Counted from the first letter of the stretch, positions 33,904 through 43,849 are shown. The stretch: DNA of 64,000 nt from Subtercola endophyticus (GCF_021044565.1 NZ_CP087997.1:992001-1056000); one strand, 5' to 3'. Translations and numbers: made by a program. Notes: generated by a model not told the origin, from the letters alone.

Positions 33904-35620
33904 CCTGACCCTGTTCGGCGCGCGTGCGCGTGAACGTCGAGGTGTCGAGAGCGAGTTGTTCGGCGTCGATGCCGCGCAGTACGCTGCGCATCACCTCTTC
34001 GTCGAGCTCGCCCGAGTTGCGCTGGCGCACCGCGATGCTGCGCCGGTGGTCGAGCAGTTCGCTTCGCAGTTCAGTGAGTTCGGTTCCTGAGAGGCGAGGC
34101 TCGCGCACGACGGCGGTGTCGATCGCCTCTTCGATCGGGGTGGCGTCGAGGTCTTGTTCGTCGAGCCCGTTCTCTTCGAGCAGCACGGCGACCTGACGCG
34201 CGTACTGGTCTTTCAGAATCTGTATCGAACGGTCGAGCTTCTCGGTGCCGTACTTCTCGGCCCATTCGTCGTGGTGCTCATCGATGTAGTCGCTCGTTTC
34301 GCGAATGCTCAGCTCGAACACGCGAACCTCGTCTTCGGTGTCGCGTTCGACCTGACCCTCGTCGACCACACCCAGCGCCTTGATCACACCGGGCAGGCTG
34401 AGCCCCTGTACGAGCAGCGTTCCGACGGTGACGGCGAACGCGACCAGCACGATGGTGTCGCGCCCGGCGACATCGCCCGACGCCGTCGTGACAGGCACCG
34501 CAGCGGCGGCAGCAAGAGTGACCACGCCGCGCATGCCGGTCCACGAGATGACGGTGAGCTCTCGCCAACTCAGCTCGGGCTCGGAGCGGTCGCGCAACCG
34601 GCGCAGCAGTGGCAGCTTTCGCCTGGTCGATTCCCATTGTTTCGTTCGGTAGTAGGCCGCGAACACGTACACCGGCCGAATCAAGACCACCACCACGAAC
34701 ACCACTCCGGCGAGGGCGAGAGAGGGGCCGAGCCCCAGCGAACTCTGTGCCACGTCGCTGGCCACCTGACTCATCTGCAGACCGATGAGAGCGAACACGA
34801 AGCCTTCGAGCAACAGGTCGATGGATGCCCAGACCGGGCGTTCCTGCAACCGGGTCTGGTACCCGGTTCGAGGCGAGTTGTAGCCGATGTAGAGCCCCGC
34901 GGCGACGACGGCGAGCACGCCGGAGCCGTGCAGTGCCTCGCCCGCGGTATACGCACCGAACGGCACCAGCAGACCGAGCGTCGTGCCGACGAGCGAGTCA
35001 CGCACGTGCATCCGGATGTACTGCACGACGATGCCGATGACGAGCCCCACGGCGATGCCCACCACGATGGTCACGATGAACAGCCAGGCCACTCCGCCGA
35101 AGCTCAGCATCTCGCCGCCGATCACGGCCAAGAACACCTTGAACAACGTCAAAGACGCCGCGTCATTGATCAGGCTCTCGCCCGAGAGCACCGTCATCAC
35201 CCGGCGCGGCAGGCCGAGGCGCCGCCCGATGGCGGTGGCCGAGACGGCGTCGGGCGGTGAGACCACCGCGCCGAGCAGCAGTGCGCCGGGCAGTGTCAGC
35301 GACGGAACCAGCAGGTAGGCCACGCCGCCGACCACCAGCGCCGTCACGACGACCAGACCGATGCCGAGGCGCCTGATCTGCCGGGCGCTCTCTCGGAAGT
35401 TCTGGTACGAGACGTCGAGTGAGGCCGAGTAGAGCAAGGGGGGCAGGATGACCGTGAGAACGACCTCGGAGTCGATCTCGATGCTCGGCACACCGGGAAT
35501 TAACGACACGGCGAGGCCCACTGCGACGACCAACAGGGGAGCGGGCCAGCCGCGCCAGCGTGCGAAGGCGCTGACCGCCAGCGACCCGGCGAGAATGATG
35601 AGCAGCTCGCCGGTCTCCAT
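33875..35620 (-). CDS. Na+/H+ antiporter, CPA1 (NhaP/Nhe) family
   Basis: A 581-residue cation/proton exchanger. About 12 membrane helices span residues 5-425. The ion-binding helix motifs are SPPDAVSATAIGRR (about 122-135) and GESLINDAASLTLF (about 148-161), the ND pair being typical of electroneutral CPA1 exchangers. A charged cytoplasmic C-terminal helix region of 150 residues follows. It likely exports sodium for pH and salt balance. AAGGTGAGG precedes the ATG at 35620. The gene downstream overlaps it by 29 bp and encodes the degenerate hydrolase. Confidence 0.92.
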   Translation of the reverse strand: METGELLIILAGSLAVSAFARWRGWPAPLLVVAVGLAVSLIPGVPSIEIDSEVVLTVILPPLLYSASLDVSYQNFRESARQIRRLGIGLVVVTALVVGGVAYLLVPSLTLPGALLLGAVVSPPDAVSATAIGRRLGLPRRVMTVLSGESLINDAASLTLFKVFLAVIGGEMLSFGGVAWLFIVTIVVGIAVGLVIGIVVQYIRMHVRDSLVGTTLGLLVPFGAYTAGEALHGSGVLAVVAAGLYIGYNSPRTGYQTRLQERPVWASIDLLLEGFVFALIGLQMSQVASDVAQSSLGLGPSLALAGVVFVVVVLIRPVYVFAAYYRTKQWESTRRKLPLLRRLRDRSEPELSWRELTVISWTGMRGVVTLAAAAAVPVTTASGDVAGRDTIVLVAFAVTVGTLLVQGLSLPGVIKALGVVDEGQVERDTEDEVRVFELSIRETSDYIDEHHDEWAEKYGTEKLDRSIQILKDQYARQVAVLLEENGLDEQDLDATPIEEAIDTAVVREPRLSGTELTELRSELLDHRRSIAVRQRNSGELDEEVMRSVLRGIDAEQLALDTSTFTRTRAEQGQDGRADESRE

Positions 35621-35637
35621 GACACCTCACCTTACGG

Positions 35638-35660
35638 AAAACCCCCGCGGTGTGTGGGGG
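35638..35660 (-). terminator. Intrinsic terminator of the MFS exporter gene
   Basis: On the - strand CCCCC, nine bases, GGGGG is followed by TTTT (complement of 35638-35641). It lies between the MFS stop (35750) and the antiporter start (35620), so the two are probably separate units. Confidence 0.6.
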
Positions 35661-35749
35661 ATTGACGCGGTGAAGGCGGCGCAGATCGTGCGCGACGCAT
35701 CGAGTGCGCGGCACATCGTGTGCGCGCCGCATCGTGTTCGCGACAGGCG

Positions 35750-37249
35750 CTACGAGAGCGCGGGCTCCTTCGCTGCGACGACGGGGATGCTCGCCGTCTC
35801 GCTTCCTGCCTCGAGGCGGGGAAGGAAGAACGCGGCGATCACCCCGGCGAGAGCAACCGCGCCGGCGATGGCGAAGCACAATTGGAACGCTCCGGCCGTG
35901 GGAATCGCGTGTCCGTCGGAGACGACCACGCTTCCCGACAGAATGAGCCCGAGCACGGCCGCCGCGATGGTCGAACCGAGACTGCGCATGACCGAGTTGA
36001 GGCCGTTCGCCGCAGCCGTCTCGGTTGCCGGTACCGCTCTCATGATGAGGGTCGGCATTGCCGCGTAGGCGAAACCCACACCGAACCCGACAATCGTCGC
36101 GACCAAGATCGCGTTCCACACCTGCGTCATGAATCCCACAGCGAATGCGTAGCCCAAGAAGATGATCACGCCGCCCAGAATGAGGCTGGTGCGGGGCCCC
36201 CGCGTCGCGATCAGGCGCGCCGCCACCGGCGACATGAAGAACATGACCAGGCCGCTCGGCATCAGGCAGAGGCTGGCTATAAGCAGAGTCTGGCCGAGCC
36301 CGACACCGGTCGTGGTGGGCGATTCGAGAAGCTGAGGCAGAATGGCGGCCGTTGCGAAAAAGCCGAAGCCGACGGTGATCGACGTCAGGTTGGTCAGCAG
36401 AACCGGCCGGCGTGCGGCGACGCGCAGATCGACGAGGGGATTGCCCGTGCGCAGCTCGAAGAAACCCCAGATGACGAGCACGACGACGCCTCCGACGAGC
36501 ATTCCGAGCGTCAGCGGGCTGCCCCAGCCCCATTCGCCGCCCTTCGAGACGGCGAGCAGAATCGCAATGAGTCCGATGGCGAAGCCGACGGCGCCGATGA
36601 AGTCGAACGAGCCGCCCGTGCGCAGGGTGCTCACGGGCACGATGGTGAACATCAGCACGATGGCGATGAGCCCGAGCAGAGCCGACAGCCAGAACAGCAT
36701 GTGCCAGTCGAAGTTCTGAGCGATCAGGGCCGAAATGGGCAGACCGATCGACGCCCCGATTCCGAGCGTGGCGCTGACCAGGGCGACCGCCGCGCCGAGG
36801 CGCTTCGGGTGAAGCACATCGCGCAGAATGCTGATGCCGAGCGCGATGACGCCGAGACCCATGCCTTGCAGGGCCCGCCCGGCGATGAGAACGATGACAT
36901 CGGTCGACAGCGCGCAGAGCACGGATCCGGCGAAGAGCAGAACGAGCAGAACGAGTGCGATGCGGCGTTTGCCGAACATGTCACCCAATCGCCCGGCGAT
37001 CGGCGTCGTAATGGCGGCGGCCAGCAGCGTGGCGGCGAGCACCCATGAGGCGTTCGACGTCGAGGTGTTCAGAAGCGTGGGCAGCTCGGGAACGATGGGG
37101 GTGACGAGCGTCTGCATGAAGGCAGCGATCAGCCCGGTGAACGCCAGAGTGAAGATGATGGCGCGCTCGTTTTCGGGCTTGCTGAGGCGTTTTCGTTGGC
37201 GGGCGGTGAGAATGCCAGGGGCATCGGGAGTCGGTGTCGTTGGCTGCAC
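35750..37249 (-). CDS. MFS exporter, DHA2 (14-helix) family
   Basis: A 499-residue drug:H+ antiporter-like protein. Motif A is AGRLGDMFGKRR between helices 2 and 3, and GRALQGMGLG follows helix 4; the total helix count fits the 14-helix EmrB/QacA type. The substrate is unknown. The N-terminus is hydrophilic (TARQRKRLSKPENE). The GTG at 37249 lacks a clear ribosome-binding site. It is divergent from the Gfo/Idh gene with 80 bp between. No regulator gene lies beside it. Confidence 0.88.
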   Translation of the reverse strand: MQPTTPTPDAPGILTARQRKRLSKPENERAIIFTLAFTGLIAAFMQTLVTPIVPELPTLLNTSTSNASWVLAATLLAAAITTPIAGRLGDMFGKRRIALVLLVLLFAGSVLCALSTDVIVLIAGRALQGMGLGVIALGISILRDVLHPKRLGAAVALVSATLGIGASIGLPISALIAQNFDWHMLFWLSALLGLIAIVLMFTIVPVSTLRTGGSFDFIGAVGFAIGLIAILLAVSKGGEWGWGSPLTLGMLVGGVVVLVIWGFFELRTGNPLVDLRVAARRPVLLTNLTSITVGFGFFATAAILPQLLESPTTTGVGLGQTLLIASLCLMPSGLVMFFMSPVAARLIATRGPRTSLILGGVIIFLGYAFAVGFMTQVWNAILVATIVGFGVGFAYAAMPTLIMRAVPATETAAANGLNSVMRSLGSTIAAAVLGLILSGSVVVSDGHAIPTAGAFQLCFAIAGAVALAGVIAAFFLPRLEAGSETASIPVVAAKEPALS

Positions 37250-37316
37250 AAGGTTTGCAACTGCTAACTACCGTGTGAAATTCCCAGTCGGCGTTCAGAA
37301 TTCTGGCCCGCCTGGC

Positions 37317-37322
37317 TAGTCT
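37317..37322 (+). promoter_or_regulatory. Candidate leaderless -10 box (Gfo/Idh gene)
   Basis: TAGTCT lies 7 nt before the ATG at 37330. Confidence 0.45.
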
Positions 37323-37329
37323 GGGGTTC

Positions 37330-38376
37330 ATGCCGGTCAGTACCTTCAGTTCACCCGTTCGCACCGGGCTCATCGGCTTCGGGTTGGCCGGCAGCGTCTT
37401 TCACGCTCCGTTTCTCGGCGCAGACGGTCGGTTCGATCTCGCCGCGATCGTCACCGGCGACGCGAAGCGGCAGGATGCGGCTCACGCCGGCTATCCGCAG
37501 GCGACCATCGTCGCCACCACCGCAGAGCTTTTCGAGAAGGCCGACGACCTCGATCTGGTGGTGATCGCGTCACCGCCGGGTTCGCACTACGGGCTCGCTC
37601 TGGCTGCCATCGAAGCGGGTCTCTCCGTCGTCATTGACAAGCCGTTCGCCGCCACGGTGGCGCAGGCGACCGAGCTGATCGACCTCGCCGAGCGGCGAGG
37701 CGTCGCGCTCACCGTCTTTCAGAACCGGCGCTGGGACGGCGACTATCTGACGCTGCGCGGTCTGCTCGATGAGGGGGCGCTCGGCGAGGTGTACCGCTTC
37801 GAGTCGCGGTTCGAGTGGTGGAAGCCGCAGGGCGCGCGGGAGTGGAAACGCGGGGCGACCGTCGGCGAAGGCGGCGGCATCCTCTTCGACCTCGGATCGC
37901 ACCTCATCGATCAGGCCCTGCAGCTGTTCGGGCCGGTCGACGAGGTCTACTCCGAAGTCTCGACCCGGCTGCCGAGCGCCGGCGCAGACGATGACGCGTT
38001 CGTCGCGCTGCGGCACCTGTCGGGGGTGAGCAGTCACCTCTGGATGAATTCGCTCGCGGCGCAGAAGGGCGCGCGCTTTCACGTGCTCGGCTCGACGGCG
38101 GCGTATACGAAGTGGGGCCTCGACGGGCAGGAGGCGGCCCTGAAAGCGGGCGCTCGGGTGACCGATGACGATTTCGGGGTCGAACCGGAGTCGACCTGGG
38201 GTCAGCTCGGAATAGACGCGTCACTCACGACGGTGCCGACCGAGCGCGGCGACTACCGCAGCTTTTATGGCATTCTGGGCGATGCCCTGACCACGGGGTC
38301 GGCGCTGCCGGTGGATGCTCGGAGTTCGCTGGAGACGCTGGCGATCATCGAGCAGATTCACGGAGAGCACGCATGA
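37330..38376 (+). CDS. Gfo/Idh/MocA-family oxidoreductase
   Basis: A 348-residue NAD(P)-dependent dehydrogenase. The Rossmann motif is GLIGFGLAGSVFHAPFL (residues 13-29), and the conserved lysine/proline pair is in VVIDKPFA (about residue 100). The C-terminal beta-sheet domain starts near NRRWDGD. The layout matches YhhX/scyllo-inositol-type enzymes, but the sugar substrate is unknown. The stop overlaps the start of the NmrA-like gene by 4 bp (ATGA), so the two form one unit. Confidence 0.92.
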   Translation: MPVSTFSSPVRTGLIGFGLAGSVFHAPFLGADGRFDLAAIVTGDAKRQDAAHAGYPQATIVATTAELFEKADDLDLVVIASPPGSHYGLALAAIEAGLSVVIDKPFAATVAQATELIDLAERRGVALTVFQNRRWDGDYLTLRGLLDEGALGEVYRFESRFEWWKPQGAREWKRGATVGEGGGILFDLGSHLIDQALQLFGPVDEVYSEVSTRLPSAGADDDAFVALRHLSGVSSHLWMNSLAAQKGARFHVLGSTAAYTKWGLDGQEAALKAGARVTDDDFGVEPESTWGQLGIDASLTTVPTERGDYRSFYGILGDALTTGSALPVDARSSLETLAIIEQIHGEHA

Positions 38377-39260
38377 CGGTCGTCGGAATCACGGGAGTCA
38401 CCGGCCACATCGGCGGCGCTGTCGCGAGGCTGCTGGCGGCGGATGCCCGTGTCGACGGTTCCGCACAGAGCCTGCGTCTCATCGTGCGCGACGCGGCGCG
38501 GGTGCCTGATTTGCTGGCGGGGCGAAGCGATGCTTCGGTGCCGCCGCCCGACATCTCGGTGGGAGTGACAGAGTACCGCGACGAGCACGCCGGCCGGCGT
38601 GCTCTGGAGGGCGTGGATGTTCTGTTCATGGTGTCGGCGGCCGAGTCACCCGATCGGGTCGCCGAGCATGTGCAGTTCATCCAGTCGGCCGTCGACGTCG
38701 GCGTCTCGCACGTCGTGTACACCTCGTTCGTCGGTGCCGGCCCGCACGCGGCCTTCACGCTCGCACGCGACCACGGCGACACCGAAGAGGTACTCAGGTC
38801 GTCGGGGCTCGACTACACGTTCTTGCGTGACAACTTCTACCTCGACCTGCTGCCGCAGTGGGCCGATGAGAACGGCGTGATCCGCGGCCCGGCCGGCGAG
38901 GGGCGCATCGCCGCGGTTGCGCGCGCCGACGTGGCCGATGTCGCCGCCGTGGTGCTGCGTGACCCGGCGGCGCACCGTAATGCGGCCTACGCGTTGACGG
39001 GCGGCGAAGCGGTGAGTTTCGCCGACGTGGCTCGGCGCACCTCCGCGGCGACCGGTCGAAACGTGACGTTTCTCGACGAGACGGTGGAGGAGGCGTACGC
39101 CTCGCGCGCCCATTTCGGTGCCCCGGCGTTCATGGTGGACGCCTGGGTGAGCACGTACACGGGCATCCGCGACGGCGAACTCGAGGCCCTCAGCCCTGAC
39201 GTGCAGCGGCTCACCGGCCACGCGCCGCGTACGCTCGAAGACGTGCTGGCGGGGCGCTGA
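38373..39260 (+). CDS. NmrA/QorB-like NAD(P)H-binding reductase
   Basis: A 295-residue atypical SDR. The nucleotide motif TGVTGHIGG (residues 7-15), the short strand VVYTSFVGAGP and the LRDNFYLDLLPQW segment match quinone reductases of the QorB type. The active-site tyrosine motif of classical SDRs is absent, as usual for this family. It is coupled to the Gfo/Idh gene by a 4-bp overlap. The carboxylesterase gene follows 34 bp later with its own ribosome-binding site. Confidence 0.88.
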   Translation: MTVVGITGVTGHIGGAVARLLAADARVDGSAQSLRLIVRDAARVPDLLAGRSDASVPPPDISVGVTEYRDEHAGRRALEGVDVLFMVSAAESPDRVAEHVQFIQSAVDVGVSHVVYTSFVGAGPHAAFTLARDHGDTEEVLRSSGLDYTFLRDNFYLDLLPQWADENGVIRGPAGEGRIAAVARADVADVAAVVLRDPAAHRNAAYALTGGEAVSFADVARRTSAATGRNVTFLDETVEEAYASRAHFGAPAFMVDAWVSTYTGIRDGELEALSPDVQRLTGHAPRTLEDVLAGR

Positions 39261-39293
39261 GGCGATATCGATGACGGGTATTTTGGAGCAGAG

Positions 39294-40712
39294 ATGACGA
39301 TGGAAGCAGAAGACAAACAACTGGCGTCGCCCGACCAGGCGGCCGACGCCGGGTTTCAGCACGCTCCGGCCGACGCGCCGACCGTCGACGTCGAGACGCC
39401 TCTTGGCACACTGCGAGGTTCGATCGAGGGCGACCTGATGCGCTTTCGTGGCATTCGGTATGCACACGCCGACCGGTTCGAGCCACCTCACCCCGTCGAG
39501 GCGTGGAGCGGAGTGCGCGACGCGCTCGGCGACGGCCCGATGTGCCCGCAGCCGAGGTTCGCGATGACGCTGCTGGCGCTTCCGAAGCGTATTCCGCCGA
39601 TGGATGAAGACTGCTTCTACGTCAATGTCACCCGCCCGGCGGCCGAAAGCGATTCACCCCGCCCCGTCATGGTGTGGATTCACGGCGGAGCCTACGTGAA
39701 CGGTTCCGGCAGCGGCGAGATCTACGACCCGTCACGCCTCGTGCGCGACGGCGACGTCATCGTGGTGGGGTTCAACTACCGCCTCGGCGTCTTCGGCTTT
39801 CTGCCCATCGACGGCGTCGCGCAGGCCAACCTCGGCCTGCTCGACCAGCTCACCGCCCTCGAGTGGGTCAAGCAGAACATCGCCAGCTTCGGTGGAGACC
39901 CCGATAACGTCACCCTGTTCGGGCAGTCGGCAGGGGCGGATTCCATCGCGCATCTGCTGAGCATCGTCGAGGCAGACGAGTACTACCACCGCGTCATTCT
40001 GCAGAGCGCTCCACTCGGGCTGAATGTGGGGCGCGAGACGCTCGCGCCAGAGCTGAGCGAGAGATTTCTGGCAGAACTGAAAGCGGACCCGAAAACGGCG
40101 TCGGTGCACGACATGACCCAGGCGCAGGTGGCCGCCATGAAGGGCCTCACCGGAGACCTGCTCACCAAGGGCATGCCGTACGCTCCGACGCCCGGAGTCT
40201 GGCCGGTGCCGGCGACGAGTGACGTTGCCGGCCTGCTCGAGCGGCGCGCGGGGGCTGTCGAGGCCATCATCGGCTACAACCGCGACGACTTCAGCCCGTT
40301 TCTCGAAGACGTTCACGCGCTGCACATCGCACGATCATCCGCTGTTCTCCGACCCCTCACCCAGCCGCTGAACTACGGCTTCACCAGGCGTGCGTTCGGT
40401 GGCCCCGCGCTGAAGCTGGCCGAGCTGCTCGAGCGTGGCGGTGCCCAGGTGTACACGTATCGGCTCGACTGGCGGCCGGCCAAGACGCAATGGGGCGCCT
40501 GTCACTGCCTCGAGCTGCCGTTCTTCTGGGCCGATGAAGAGTTCTGGCGCGGGTCGCCGATGCTCGGCGGCACGGCCTGGGCCGATCTCGACCGGTTCGG
40601 CTCGGTGTTGCGACGGCTCTGGGCCGGCTTCGCCCGAACCGGGCGGGCGAAAGACATTTCGAACCCGAATTTCTCGCTGAAGAAGCTGGCTTCTCAACCC
40701 ACGAAACTGTAA
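39294..40712 (+). CDS. Type-B carboxylesterase
   Basis: A 472-residue esterase/lipase. The family signature DEDCFYVNVTRP, the oxyanion loop VWIHGGAYVNGSG and the nucleophile elbow LFGQSAGADS (about S212) are present. The late histidine is in GACHCLELPFFW. There is no signal peptide; about 30 hydrophilic residues precede the domain. GGAG stands 5 nt before the ATG at 39294. In this family the natural substrate is rarely known. Confidence 0.9.
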   Translation: MTMEAEDKQLASPDQAADAGFQHAPADAPTVDVETPLGTLRGSIEGDLMRFRGIRYAHADRFEPPHPVEAWSGVRDALGDGPMCPQPRFAMTLLALPKRIPPMDEDCFYVNVTRPAAESDSPRPVMVWIHGGAYVNGSGSGEIYDPSRLVRDGDVIVVGFNYRLGVFGFLPIDGVAQANLGLLDQLTALEWVKQNIASFGGDPDNVTLFGQSAGADSIAHLLSIVEADEYYHRVILQSAPLGLNVGRETLAPELSERFLAELKADPKTASVHDMTQAQVAAMKGLTGDLLTKGMPYAPTPGVWPVPATSDVAGLLERRAGAVEAIIGYNRDDFSPFLEDVHALHIARSSAVLRPLTQPLNYGFTRRAFGGPALKLAELLERGGAQVYTYRLDWRPAKTQWGACHCLELPFFWADEEFWRGSPMLGGTAWADLDRFGSVLRRLWAGFARTGRAKDISNPNFSLKKLASQPTKL

Positions 40713-40731
40713 CGACGCGCGACAGCAGGCC

Positions 40732-40737
40732 TACGAT
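40732..40737 (+). promoter_or_regulatory. Candidate leaderless -10 box (ALDH3-type gene)
   Basis: TACGAT lies 5 nt before the ATG at 40743, with no ribosome-binding site between. Confidence 0.4.
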
Positions 40738-40742
40738 GAATT

Positions 40743-42191
40743 ATGAGCATCGACGCTTCTCCTGTTGCACCTGAAACGCATCGTTCGGCGGTCGCCGACG
40801 CCGCTTTGCGAGACATCCCGGGCGTTGTCACGCAGTTGCGTGCCACGTTCGACGCGGGTCTCACCAAACCGTATGCCTGGCGCATCCGGCAGCTGAAGGC
40901 GCTCAAGGCTCTCTTGCTCGAGAACACGCCTGCCATCGAGGGAGCCCTGCTGGCCGATCTGGCCAAGAACCCGGCAGAGGCGCAACTCACCGAGATCGGC
41001 TTCGTTCTGGCAGAGATCGAACACACGATCTCGAACCTGAAGAGCTGGCTGCGCCCGAAGCGGGTGCCGTCGCCGTTGCTGATTGCGCCGGCCTCGGCCA
41101 AGACGGTGCGCGAGCCGCTCGGCGTCGTGCTGGTGATCGCGCCGTGGAACTACCCCGTGCAGCTGTTGCTGGTGCCGATCGTCGGGGCACTGGCGGCCGG
41201 CAACGCCGTGTTGGCGAAACCGAGCGAGCTGGCTCCGGCGACCTCTGCGGTCTTCGCCCATCTTTTCGAGCAGTACTTCGATTCACGCGCGGTGACCATC
41301 GTCGAGGGCGGCGTGCCCGAGACCACCGAGCTGCTGAAGCAGCGCTTCGACCACATCTTCTACACGGGAAACGGTCGCGTCGGCCGCATCGTGATGCAGG
41401 CCGCGGTCGAGAACCTGACGCCCATCACGCTGGAGCTCGGCGGAAAGTCGCCGGTGTATGTCGACGACACCGTCGATCTGCGTGTGGTGGCCCACCGGGT
41501 GGCCTGGGGCAAGTTCATGAACGCCGGTCAGACCTGCGTCGCGCCCGACTATCTGCTCACCACGCCAGCCATCGCCGCCAAACTCGAGCCGCTGCTGGTC
41601 GAGGTGATCGCGGAGTTCTACGGCTCGAACCCGGCGCAGAGCGACAGTTACGGCCGCATCGTCAACGACGGCCAGTTCGAGCGTCTCACGGGCCTGCTGG
41701 CCGGTGAAGACGTGGTGACCGGGGGCGATTCGGATGCCCGTACACGCTATCTCGCTCCGACGGTGCTGCGCGGGGTGAGCCGCGATGCCCCGGTCATGGC
41801 CCAAGAGATCTTCGGACCGATTCTGCCGATCGTCACCGTGAACTCACTCGACGACGCGATCGCCCACATCAACGCCGGTGACAAACCGCTGGCGCTCTAT
41901 GTGTTCAGCGACTCGAAGGCGGTACGCCGGCGCTTCATCACCGGTACCTCCTCGGGTGCCCTCGCGTTCGGTGTTCCGGCGGCGCATCTGCTCGTTCAGG
42001 GGCTGCCGTTCGGGGGAGTCGGGGCGAGCGGAATGGGCGCTTACCACGGCGAGCGCAGTGTCGCGGTGTTCAGTCACGACAAGGCTGTGCTGAGCAAGAG
42101 TTTGAAGCCAGACACATTCAACTTGGTGTATCCGCCGTTCACACACAAGAAAGATGCGTTCATCCGCGGTTTCCTACGAAAGCTCACCTAA
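40743..42191 (+). CDS. Aldehyde dehydrogenase, class 3-like (fatty/aromatic aldehyde type)
   Basis: A 482-residue aldehyde dehydrogenase. The cofactor region is VLVIAPWNYPVQLLL, the glutamate is in TLELGGKSPVYV, and the catalytic cysteine in NAGQTCVAPDY (about residue 262). The GGVGASGMGAYHG segment near the C-terminus is typical of the class 3 branch acting on medium/long-chain or aromatic aldehydes. It differs clearly from the deoC-linked enzyme earlier in the window. aspA follows 20 bp downstream. Confidence 0.92.
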   Translation: MSIDASPVAPETHRSAVADAALRDIPGVVTQLRATFDAGLTKPYAWRIRQLKALKALLLENTPAIEGALLADLAKNPAEAQLTEIGFVLAEIEHTISNLKSWLRPKRVPSPLLIAPASAKTVREPLGVVLVIAPWNYPVQLLLVPIVGALAAGNAVLAKPSELAPATSAVFAHLFEQYFDSRAVTIVEGGVPETTELLKQRFDHIFYTGNGRVGRIVMQAAVENLTPITLELGGKSPVYVDDTVDLRVVAHRVAWGKFMNAGQTCVAPDYLLTTPAIAAKLEPLLVEVIAEFYGSNPAQSDSYGRIVNDGQFERLTGLLAGEDVVTGGDSDARTRYLAPTVLRGVSRDAPVMAQEIFGPILPIVTVNSLDDAIAHINAGDKPLALYVFSDSKAVRRRFITGTSSGALAFGVPAAHLLVQGLPFGGVGASGMGAYHGERSVAVFSHDKAVLSKSLKPDTFNLVYPPFTHKKDAFIRGFLRKLT

Positions 42192-42211
42192 GGCGAGTAA
42201 AGTCGCAGGCC

Positions 42212-43849
42212 GTGCACACCTCGACTCAGCCCATTCCCACCGCTAGCCCCACAACCACCTCCGCCGCGACCGTCAAAGAAGACGTCGCTGCCGATATCGC
42301 CCACCCGCGTACTCGTACAGAGACCGATTCGCTGGGCAGCGTAGAGATTCCGTATGAGGCGTACTGGGGCATCCACACCGCACGTGCGCTCGAGAACTTT
42401 CCCATCAGTCGGCGGCCGATCTCCGTCTACCCCGATCTGATCGATGCGCTGGTCATCGTGAAGCAGGCCGCGGCGCGGGCCAACGCCGAGATCGGCGTGC
42501 TCGACCCCACGAAGGCCCGGTACATCGACGAGGCCTGCCAGCTCGTACGCGACGGAAAGTACCACGACCAGTTCGTGGTCGGCGTGATTCAGGGCGGCGC
42601 CGGCACCTCGACGAACATGAATGCGAACGAGGTGCTCACCAACGTGGCTCTCGAGCTGATGGGCAAGCCGAAGGGCAGCTACGACGTGCTGCATCCGCTC
42701 GACGACATGAATCGCAGCCAGAGTACGAACGACGTGTACCCCACGGCCGTCAAGCTGGCCCTCTGCTTCGGCCTGCAGCGCCTGCTGGTCGAGCACGAGC
42801 TGCTGCGCGATTCGTTCGCCGCGAAGGGTGTCGAGTTCGCCGATGTGCTGAAGATCGGCCGCACCCAGCTGCAAGACGCGGTGCCGATGACGCTCGGCCA
42901 GGAGTTCCACGGCTTCGCCACGACTCTGACCGAAGACAACCAGCGTCTGGCCGAGACGGTGCCGCTGCTCTGGGAGATCAACCTCGGGGCGACCGCCATC
43001 GGCACCGGCATCACGGCCGACCCGCGCTATGCGGATTCCGTTCGGCGGCACCTGCGCGAGCTGACCGGGTTCGAGTACGTCACCGCGCCCGACCTCATCG
43101 AGGCAACGAGCGACGCCGGCGTGTTCATGCAGCTGTCGGGCATCCTGAAGCGCAGCGCCATCAAGTTGAGCAAGATCTGCAACGACCTGCGGCTGCTTTC
43201 GAGCGGGCCGCAGGCGGGCTTCGGTGAGATCAACCTGCCGGCGCGGCAGGCGGGCTCGAGCATCATGCCCGGCAAGGTGAATCCGGTCATTCCCGAGGTC
43301 GTGAACCAGATCGCCTTCTCGGTCGCCGGCGCCGATGTGACCGTCACGATGGCGGCCGAGGGCGGGCAGCTTCAGCTGAACGCGTTCGAGCCGGTGATCG
43401 CGCACTCCCTGCTGCAGAGCCTGGCCTGGATGACACAGGGTTGCCTGACCTTGCGCATCAACTGCATCGACGGCATCACGGCCAACCTCGACCGGCTCGA
43501 CCGGCTCGTGTCGACCTCGGTCGGTGTGGTCACGGCGCTGACGCCGTACATCGGCTACTCCGCGTCGTCGGCCCTGGCGAAGACCGCGCTGCTCACCGGG
43601 CGCAACATCGCCGACCTCGTGGTCGAGGCCGATCTGATGTCGCGCGAACGGGTCACCAAGCTGCTGTCGCCGGCCCGGCTCTCGGGGCTCGAAGCCATCA
43701 CGAGCGCGATTCCGATCGTCGACGCACACGGTGTTGTGGGGGCACACGGTGTCGTGGGCGCACACGGTGTTGTCCGAGGCTCGGTGGTCAGCTCCGACGC
43801 GGAGGCGCTGGCGGCGGCTGCTGCAGACGAGCGGCCTCTTCGCGAATAG
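42212..43849 (+). CDS. aspA: Aspartate ammonia-lyase with extended termini
   Basis: A 545-residue enzyme of the fumarase/aspartase superfamily, deaminating aspartate to fumarate. Signatures include YWGIHTARALENFPIS, GGAGTSTNMNANEV, and the catalytic serine loop GSSIMPGKVNPV (about residues 348-359). The family length is near 470. Here a 40-residue Ser/Thr/Ala-rich N-terminus and about 50 C-terminal residues with a three-fold AHGVVG repeat are added. The C-terminal addition overlaps the convergent YihY gene by 62 bp. GTG at 42212 is used; a TAAAGT box lies 8 nt upstream. A shorter start at a later codon cannot be excluded. Confidence 0.92.
   Translation: MHTSTQPIPTASPTTTSAATVKEDVAADIAHPRTRTETDSLGSVEIPYEAYWGIHTARALENFPISRRPISVYPDLIDALVIVKQAAARANAEIGVLDPTKARYIDEACQLVRDGKYHDQFVVGVIQGGAGTSTNMNANEVLTNVALELMGKPKGSYDVLHPLDDMNRSQSTNDVYPTAVKLALCFGLQRLLVEHELLRDSFAAKGVEFADVLKIGRTQLQDAVPMTLGQEFHGFATTLTEDNQRLAETVPLLWEINLGATAIGTGITADPRYADSVRRHLRELTGFEYVTAPDLIEATSDAGVFMQLSGILKRSAIKLSKICNDLRLLSSGPQAGFGEINLPARQAGSSIMPGKVNPVIPEVVNQIAFSVAGADVTVTMAAEGGQLQLNAFEPVIAHSLLQSLAWMTQGCLTLRINCIDGITANLDRLDRLVSTSVGVVTALTPYIGYSASSALAKTALLTGRNIADLVVEADLMSRERVTKLLSPARLSGLEAITSAIPIVDAHGVVGAHGVVGAHGVVRGSVVSSDAEALAAAAADERPLRE
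43724..43777. repeat. Three 18-bp tandem units near the aspA 3' end
   Basis: The unit GCACACGGTGTTGTGGGG starts at 43724, 43742 and 43760 with few changes and encodes AHGVVG. It lies just before the overlap with the convergent gene. Confidence 0.9.
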
